Assembly: GCF_017591435.1 (NCBI RefSeq)
Contig: NC_059304.1
Location: 22,336,175-22,400,174 of the forward strand
Reading direction: 5' to 3'
Length of the DNA stretch: 64,000 nt
From: Portunus trituberculatus
Taxonomy: Eukaryota > Arthropoda > Malacostraca > Decapoda > Portunidae
The translations under genes were made by a program, and so were the position numbers. This document shows, piece by piece, positions 56,954-64,000 of this stretch (position 1 is its first letter; each line of letters begins with the position of its first letter). The notes under the pieces are model-generated. The model made no database searches and was not told where the DNA came from. It was given only the letters and a program-made list of their open reading frames with translations.

Positions 56954-59900
56954 AAAATAAAAATAAAAAAAAAATAAATAAAAAAAATACATATACTGTA
57001 CTACCATAACCTTATTGCACAACTTTATAATACTATAGAGACTACTGTACATAATTTGAGAGAGAGAGAGAGAGAGAGAAAATATGAGTCCTCGGCCAAA
57101 GATTTCCAGGCTGAGATGCAGATCCAGCAAGGCGGCAGTACCCTGAGGCTGGTGGTGAGTGCCTGCATGAAGGCGATGGCTGCATTGAGCTGGTGTGTGT
57201 GCTCCATGATGTAGGTGACATTGTAGAGGGCGTGGTTGTGTGCATTCCAGAGGTGTTGCTCGTGCTCCTTCCTCTCCTCGTCACTGTGCCGGCAGTAAGG
57301 ATGCAAGTCTTGGGTGATAATTTGCTTTATACTTATCTTCAGATTAGAATGCATTCATTATTCATGAAAAGTTGATCACCTACATATCAAGAAATGCAAT
57401 CTCATCTTGTCCCTGCATACTCTACTCATGTTGAAATGTTATTTATATTTTTCTTTCACATACTCATACATCATCTGAGGATGTGGTGTAGACCATTAAT
57501 TTTCTGGTCCAAACTGTATCAGAAAAGTATTAAATCTCAAATGATAGACATCAGTTAAGGAGGATTTGCACAAGTCTTAACTATGTGATTCATTGATGAC
57601 ACTATTACCTTATACAGCTCAGGCTATGATCTTTGTTTTGTCTGATATCAATAAACTCTGCCACTGTCATCCACAGACGATTCTGCCAACTGAAGATGCC
57701 TGGGAAGGCTGTGGAGAAATAAGTACATAAATTATGTAGACATTAAGTGCATTTAGTTTTACATCAATTTTTTATGCAAAGGCATTTCAAAGAAGTAAGC
57801 CTAGAATATCAGGCCCTGATAATGGTAAGTTGCCTCTTAAGTGAACTTGTAAATACTAATTGTGACTTACATTAAGTTTTTTTAAAATTTCTAGTACAGC
57901 TGTAGTTGATATAATTGGACATCATTATATAATGAAAGGAAGTAGGCATCACTACTTTGTATGTAGCAAATATCCTGTCATTGCTAAGAGATGAAACTTT
58001 GAAAAGTGTGATTTCAGTATTTCTGTTCTGTAAAGAATACAATCAATGTTCAAATTTGTTGTGATTATTTTTTCTTTTTTTTTTTTTTTTTACAAAGAGA
58101 ATAATGTCTTACTTTCCTCAGACCAGTCTCTTGGTGAGCCTGGTGCAAAGTTGGCCAGCATGAGGAGTCTTGTGGTGTCTGTTCCATAGATTTCCAACAC
58201 TTCCTGTTGATGAGCCAGTGTGTGTTGGTAAAGGAGGGAATACCTTTAGTTAGTTATGTTGCAAATCTGCACAGATATGCCACTGAAAGGAATAATATTG
58301 TCAAATATGAATTAATAAATGGAATCATATTGTCAAATGTGATTTTGCTGAATAGAACTAAAGTAGCTGCTTATAATTTCAAGGCAAACACATGATCTAA
58401 CACTTGTGGTTCTGAGGAAAACAAGCATTACCTGGGGATCAATGCCATTATTCTTACTCTTGCTCATCTTCTCAGTGGTGATGACAAGGGATGCTCCTGT
58501 GCCCAGCTCCACTGGTGGCTTTACTGCAAGGAAGGAGTGAATGACAAAACCAGAGTAAACATCTCACTCATGATTTAGCACAGGTCTATATATGTTTGAT
58601 TCACACTTGTGTTTTTGCATAGAAAGAACAATGAACCAATCCATCAATAGTTAGACATTATGTGGAGTGGGGAGTGGGTGGAGCTTTCTGATGTGAAAGG
58701 TGTGTAGCATTACAGGCACAAGTAGCAAGGGACATCAGGAAACATAGTCATGAACCACTAACCAGAGAAGTCCACCTGGTCTTTGGTGAGGTAGCGGCCA
58801 CTGTCCTTCACCTTGTATGCTGACCCCATTACCATTCCCATCATGATCAACCTCTTGAAAGGCTCCCAGTGGCTCACCAAACCTTCACTAGCCAGGAAAT
58901 GCTGCATGAACCGAGCATACAGCATGTGAAGCACCGCTGTAAAAAAACTGTCTGTCATCAGCAGTGGATCAAGATGCATAACATTCACCTCAGTGTTATC
59001 TATGATCACTCTGAATGTGAAGGACTGTCTTGGTCTTATCAGTAACATATGCACACTGAGGGTCAAGGATGGACAGACAATGGCTGGTCACTCACCGTGC
59101 TCTTTTCCTCCAACGTAAAGGTCCACCGGCATGAAGGCCTCCTGAAGCTTGAAACTGAAGGGTTGTTCCTCATTATTGACGTCCAGGAAGCGAAGGAAAT
59201 ACCACGAAGAGTCAACAAAGGTGTCCATCGTGTCTGTTTCTCGTTGGCCTTCCTGTCCACACCTGTGGAATGTGGCAGTCACTGGTGATGCAGGGAGGGG
59301 GAAGAGGAGACAGTGGGAACAAGGCATCACAGACACTGGTTAAGGAATATATCTAATTATGTTTTTATTGTCCTTTAAACAGAGGAAAAAACAAACAAAC
59401 CTAGAAATATCTAATAATTGTTTCACATTCTGAGTTTCTTAATCCATTTCTGCCTGATGCCTGTTTTTAAGAACTATGATTATTCCTGTCTGTGTGTTCC
59501 TTCCCTTAATACTATTTCTCTCAACTCTCTTACACAACTTTTCACCACACCCATGTCAATGAGACTTTGATATAAGGGTAAGTACAACATTTAATTTCCT
59601 AGAATTGAATTATTTCTTCCTGGTTTGTCACAGGATTGTGGTCATACCTTGGGCAGGAACATCTCAGCCAGCCATGTGCCTCCTTCAGTGGGGAGATGCC
59701 CCTCTTTGGAAAGTGAGAGATTTTAGGCAGCTCTACAGGCAGCTGGTGTTCAGGTACAGGCACAACTCCACAGCTGGGACAGTGTACAATGGGTATGGGG
59801 GTGCCCCAGTATCGCTGGCGGGATATGAGCCAATCCTTCTGTTTGGCACTGGTTGGGAACCCTCCAGCTCCTTTATCCACGAGTGTCTGAGTGACTTGCT

Positions 59901-60458
59901 CCCTTGCTTTTGCCAGAGACAGATCACTCAGCTCTCCTGAATTTATTAATCTGCCATTCTTAAGAATGTGTGGGACTGTGAAGCCAAAGTTACTTGAAAT
60001 ATTTTTGTCCTCCTCTGAAATACAAGGAATGCCAACATAAGCTTCTGTGTCTTCAATGTATGGCAGAGTGTCACTCATTATTATTGGGATCTCCCGCCGG
60101 CTGATGGGACAGATGGCATGAACCTTGAGCAGCTGGTGACCACCACAACAGCGCCCCCTGTGTGCCTCTGTGTCCAGTACATGGCCACGGCGAACCCCAA
60201 GGAAGCTGATGCCATGGAGCAGTTCTGGCTGTGTCATCCACAGATTCAATCTTGAGGCTGGTAGCAATCTTTGGTTTGTTCCAGCACTGCTGTGGCTCTC
60301 CTTTGCCACATCCATCTCTACCCTGTAGCCTCCACATTCCCCAATCCAGTGGCGCTGAATCTTGGTGATGTCACGCCAGTTTTCCAGTGCTGTGTCTGAC
60401 AGGCCATCCAATAATGACTTGGAAAATCTGAAATTTGGGTGGATATTATTTAGTGGCA

Positions 60459-60503
<45 letters not shown>

Positions 60504-62909
60504 CTACAAACAAGAACATACTACATCTTTCAGTACCTAAGACATACAGGATTTTAATAGCAAGTTTTGAATTAGTGCACAACATGAAGGGAGAGGGAAG
60601 CACCTGGTGATCTTGATGTACCACTGCCTCAGGTAACGCTGCTCCACCTTTGCACCAGATCGCCACGAACATCCATCCTCATCCACCTGCTCGTTAGCTA
60701 ACACTGTCTGGTCCACTGGGTCCCAGTTCACCATTGCCTGAGGGAAGAATCAGCTATCACCATCATGACTAATTTCTTAATAGTACATGTGCAGTGTTTA
60801 TAAATGGCACGGTTCAACACCTCAAGCACCACACACCTCTTTCTGGTAAGCCAGTCCTGCCTGGAACAGCCGCAGAAAGAGGCTTTGAGTCCAGTGGAAG
60901 TATTGGTGGTTACATGTTGCAAACTCGCGGTGCCAATCAAAGTGGCATCCCAACTCCTGCAGCTGTTCCCTCATCTGATTTATGTTGGTGTGTGTCCAAA
61001 GGTCTGGCATCTTGTTGCTGTCAATGGCAGCATTCTCTGCTGGCAAGCCAAAGGCATCCCATCCTATTGGGTGGATCACCTGGAATGGAAATAGTGCTGT
61101 TAAGGCTCTCACAACCTGCACTCTTGTAATCTTATCAGCTTGACTTATGGATAAGATGAAATTCCTTGATAGCTTGGGCAAACAGAAATCTGTTATGAAA
61201 AATAAAAAAGTATAGCACTTATGTATCAGTATATATGTACAGTATGTATATCAGAGAAGCAAACTCGACAAGTCAGAACTTAGATGATTTTATATAGTGT
61301 GAGTGTTGTCCTTGAGGATTCCCATTGGCTGAAGAAACAGACTGAGAACAGCCATAATCCACTACCTTGTAGCCTCTGTGGCGGTAGAACCTGGCCATGG
61401 CGTCACTAGTGGCATACACCCGAACGTGCCCCAGGTGGAGTTTCCCTGAGGGGTACGGGAACATGGAGAGCACATACTTCTTTCCTTGGCTGTCTCCATC
61501 ATCCCTAGAGGAAAGAATGAATAACCTGACAACACAAAATCTTGGTGCATAACTCATCAAAGCCCTGTTATGAAGCACCTCTCACTAGGAATGTCACCAT
61601 ACAGTACACATAACAATGTTACTTACTATAAACTTTCTCCTTGGTGAAATTGCCATACATGTTGATTTCAATGATAACTATCAACTTTAAACCTTCTTCC
61701 ACTAAATAGATTGGTGACCAAGAGCTCCTGACAACATTGAGAGTGACCTTCCTCAGCTGTCACACTGGGTCCTATCAACAGTGTTTTTAGCTTAAGGAAC
61801 TGCCAGATACCTATGCCAAGCAGCCATGCCCAAAGTAAAGAACCTGGCAAGGCTGAGGAATTTGATGGTCTGTTCAAAAATATTGGATCAGGTATGAAGA
61901 ATGATCTAGTGTGTTGTCATGAGGCATCTGTCAATTGTCTGATACTAAAGAATTTGTTTGTTGTTCAAGTGGCATTCCTGATCCAGCTTCTTGGCCAGGC
62001 CTTGAATTCTTCAGGTTTACCATGATCTCTAGTGTCCAGACATGGCGCTGTGTGACTCTGGCTATGCTGAAGATGCACCTGAGAGGATCCTAATTCAAGA
62101 GCTGAGGTGACGCCATGCAGATTAAAAGTGATGCTGGAAGCCATTTGGACCGCTACTTACAGAAGTATTTCCAGCAATGGAAGAGCACATGGGCAGAGTG
62201 TGTGGACATAAAGGCCACACTATAAAGAACATTAGTTACAATCCCTAAAAGAGTATGTAGGTCACTCTTTGCTCTTTGGCAAAAGGCTACCAACATACTT
62301 CTGAACACATCTCATGTTCTTTGAAACATACCTTCACTCCAAGATCCAAAGTTCATATATGAAGCATGAATGCTGTTTTCTTTGGTATAAAAAAAAATCC
62401 AAATGTAAAACAATTAAGAAATTTGTAACATTGTATGATAAAAATGCATCACTCTTCAATACAATGAATTAACAGATACAAAATGAAGAATACTTACTCA
62501 TCCTCTATTGGTTCATGCCCAAGTCTTTTGTATTTTTCTTTCCAAAATGCATCAATCTCCTTCTTGGTGGTGTGGCTGAGTTCATCATCCTGGAACATTC
62601 ACCTTCACACAGTCATAAAACAATGACATGTATTCAGAATAAGCTCGCACAATACTCACTACACACTGTTTTATGTACATTAATGACTACAATAGGATAC
62701 CATAGGTGAGAGAGCTGTTACACCTGCCACCTCCTGCACAGCATGATCCTGAACTACTCAGGTGTACTGGTATATATTTGTACAGGCACAGTGCTTACCG
62801 TGGTGGGCCACACGCCTGTCTGGCTGTAAATTAGCCTTGGACAATAGCCAAATGTGAACTGCCTTTTTCTGTGTGTCAGCAGTTTTCGAGCGAACCAGAG
62901 CCGCCCCAT
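53295..62909 (-). CDS. LARS2: Mitochondrial leucyl-tRNA synthetase, 15 exons
   Basis: Exons, 5' to 3' on the minus strand: 62909-62799, 62589-62498, 61504-61366, 61079-60837, 60737-60604, 60427-59648, 59262-59096, 58936-58763, 58523-58432, 58203-58113, 57708-57609, 57283-57142, 56698-56552, 54994-54926, 53591-53295. All phases agree and the product is 925 aa (human 903). It charges mitochondrial tRNA-Leu in the matrix. A basic, Arg-rich presequence starts it (MGRLWFARKLLTHRKRQF). The class I signature is HLGH at 91-94 in SMFPYPSGKLHLGHVRVY. WDAFGLPAENAA follows, a CP1 insertion occupies about 240-430, DWLISRQRYWGTPIPI lies near 438-453, zinc cysteine pairs at 456/459 and 498/501, and KMSKS at 632-636. 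The start was chosen for a good Kozak context and targeting peptide. An in-frame upstream ATG at 63119 would add 70 less plausible residues. The C-terminus carries an unusual Lys-rich extension. Confidence 0.96.
53960..54440 (-). mobile_element. Two SINE-1 family copies in LARS2 intron 14
   Basis: The first (53960-54183) is a standard body. The second (54203-54426) is a variant with CTGCAGTCTCTGACGAGACA at its 3' side. Each is followed on the plus strand by a short (GT)n tract (54184-54201, 54426-54441). They share orientation and GCTAGGTGAACAGGGGC. Confidence 0.8.
55583..56165 (-). mobile_element. Penelope-like element 3' part with GIY-YIG endonuclease
   Basis: On the minus strand 56165-56010 reads VGETGRSLDKRLKEHKR and then HSIDWNSSQMLFKCNN, the C-terminal GIY-YIG endonuclease of Penelope-like retroelements. 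Family-like FKLDPLMRALV follows after a stop. The noncoding end contains CTGAAGA, a 6-bp stem (GAAGGC/GCCTTC, loop AGTG) and GAAA at 55740-55713, resembling a hammerhead ribozyme core. The RT is missing. It lies in LARS2 intron 13. Confidence 0.75.
56164..56285 (+). mobile_element. Inverted partial copy of the Penelope-like endonuclease region
   Basis: The sequence repeats the endonuclease segment of the neighbouring element in the opposite orientation (ACAAGAGAAGTGTAAGGAAT on plus, matched in reverse at about 56103-56122). About 40 bp separate the arms. A premature stop (GAATGA) breaks it. It runs into a (TA)n tract. Confidence 0.8.
56299..56374. repeat. (TA)n microsatellite in LARS2 intron 13
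   Basis: About 76 bp of TA dinucleotide next to the Penelope-like pair. Confidence 0.95.
56896..57079. repeat. (CA)n at 56896-56949 and (GA)n at 57059-57079 in LARS2 intron 12
   Basis: Two simple tracts separated by A-rich sequence. They produced false open frames adjoining exon 12. Confidence 0.9.
60463..60501. repeat. (CT)n microsatellite in LARS2 intron 5
   Basis: About 39 bp of CT dinucleotide, 36 bp upstream (minus strand) of exon 6. On the coding strand it is (GA)n, so it is not part of the polypyrimidine tract. Confidence 0.9.
61505..62497. other. LARS2 intron 2
   Basis: No repeat family, RNA or coding signal recognised. Confidence 0.4.
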
Positions 62910-63800
62910 CTTCCTGGCACAGCCTTCCCAGAGACCAGAACTGCACTGCCACAGGGCCCCGAGACAGAGGGGAGTGACAGTAAGACAGTGCCACCGTGCA
63001 CCTATGCACAGTACAGAGTGCACTGCATTATTCGCCGCACTTTCACCTCTGCAGGGCAGGCCGAGGAGGCTTAACCGGTAGGGCCGCCGGCACTGGTAGG
63101 GACTAGGGAGGCAGGGCAAGATGAGAAGGTTGAGTAGTCGCCGTCAAAGACAATTTCAAATACACCAGCAGGTGGCAGGAAAAGGGCGGTAGAGCGGTCT
63201 GCGCTACGTGAGGGCAGTGAGGCACTCTGCTCACTCTGCTGTCCTGCTGTTATTGTTTTAGGCCATGTGCTGTCCAGCTGAGTGCTGAACCGTGCCGGCC
63301 CTGCCAGATGTTTGTTGACAGCCACAGAGAGAGAGTTCGGCTCTGGGCCGGGCTCGCCGCTCACTGTCACTGGGGATAGACACCATTCCAAAGCCTTGTA
63401 TGAATTTTGTATCTATGGTCAGTCGATGGTTTTATTTTGTGGCGCGTATGTGTGTGTGTGTGTGTGTAGCATGGCACACTGCTGGCAAACCTTCTTCACA
63501 AGCTTCGCATAAGGAATCACGTGCGTTTGTTTATTACTCGAGCGTTCAATTGTCACCAGAATGATAAAAGATGTGAGTTGTTCCGTGGTTGTAAATCATT
63601 AAACTGATTTTTTTGTATTTAATTAAAAAATACGGCATCACCACACCTGGAGATAATGAGTGAGTGTGGTGCAGGTAGACACAGCGGCAGGCAGACATGA
63701 ACGCTGGTGGTGGTCGGCCATGTTTATATTCTCTGTTTGTCAATAATCTCTTCTAACTACCGATTTGACTAACATTTTTTTTTTACTTCGAGCGTTACTT
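62910..63800. promoter_or_regulatory. Likely divergent promoter between LARS2 and a right-hand gene
   Basis: The LARS2 5' UTR must lie just above 62909. The region is more GC-rich than its surroundings (62930-63380). GCCATGTT at 63717-63724 fits the YY1-type GCCATNTT motif, often found just inside TATA-less promoters. A (GT)n tract lies at 63449-63468. Promoter function is inferred. Confidence 0.4.
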
Positions 63801-63847
63801 CCTCGGCGAGTGACAGCCGGCGGCAGTGTTTCCTGAAGACAGTCCAG
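63790..63847 (+). other. Candidate noncoding first exon of an off-window plus-strand gene
   Basis: CAGTCCAG at 63840-63847 followed by GTGAGTG is a near-consensus splice donor in GC-rich sequence just downstream of the YY1-like motif. No start codon opens a convincing frame before it. The 5' edge is a guess. The sequence from 63848 to the window end would be intron. Confidence 0.35.
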
Positions 63848-64000
63848 GTGAGTGTTGGTGCGTGTGGTGGGAAGGTGAGGGAGAAAGGGATAGAGGGAGA
63901 GGAGACACCTCACCCCAGCCTCCCAGCACAGCAGTGTAGCCTGGCTGTAGCCAGGGCGGCCAGGGCCTCTGTCTCTCCCTCCCCACCACCTGCCGCCTTT

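Noticed and set aside
62757..63119. Longer LARS2 start at 63119
   Set aside because: It adds 70 Cys- and Pro-rich residues before a well-formed basic mitochondrial presequence with good start context at 62909.

Overview
This is a 64 kb piece of an animal nuclear genome, most likely from a decapod crustacean and perhaps a crab. Three multi-exon genes have GT-AG introns of up to about 7 kb. The intronic and intergenic DNA is crowded with long dinucleotide microsatellites and with LINE, SINE, hAT, Penelope-like and miniature inverted-repeat elements. The species call rests on this overall texture and is an inference. There is no prokaryotic or viral gene content.

Layout. (1) 1-2.2 kb: an antisense LINE that keeps its endonuclease. 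(2) 3.0-24.9 kb, plus strand: an 11-exon SLC5-family sodium/solute cotransporter. Every exon junction is in phase except for one apparent single-base loss in an A run of exon 9. Its introns hold LINE copies, a MITE and two tRNA-like SINE families. (3) 24.9-31.5 kb: intergenic, with a LINE 3' end, a 1.4 kb imperfect palindromic element, a second LINE and a tRNA-derived SINE. (4) 31.6-49.1 kb, plus strand: a complete 14-exon TMEM87A orthologue (570 aa). Intron 1 holds a TA-flanked MITE, intron 2 is mostly a minisatellite, and the 7.1 kb intron 10 is a transposon nest with an intact hAT transposase gene. (5) 49.1-53.3 kb: probable 3' UTR and intergenic DNA with a MITE flanked by TAA. (6) 53.3-62.9 kb, minus strand: a complete 15-exon mitochondrial leucyl-tRNA synthetase (LARS2, 925 aa). 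Its introns hold SINEs and a Penelope-like fragment. (7) 62.9-64.0 kb: a probable divergent promoter, with a candidate noncoding first exon of another plus-strand gene near the right edge.

The three genes have unrelated jobs: plasma-membrane solute uptake, a Golgi/secretory-pathway membrane protein, and mitochondrial translation. There is no sign that they form a system. I found no convincing undescribed molecular system. The best material for a second look is the transposon content: an intact hAT nested in an older hAT, three MITEs with readable target-site duplications, a large foldback element, a Penelope-like inverted pair, and a LINE and SINE that both end in (AC)n. On the gene side, the cotransporter has a frameshift and a possible missing microexon, and the LeuRS has an eroded editing motif.
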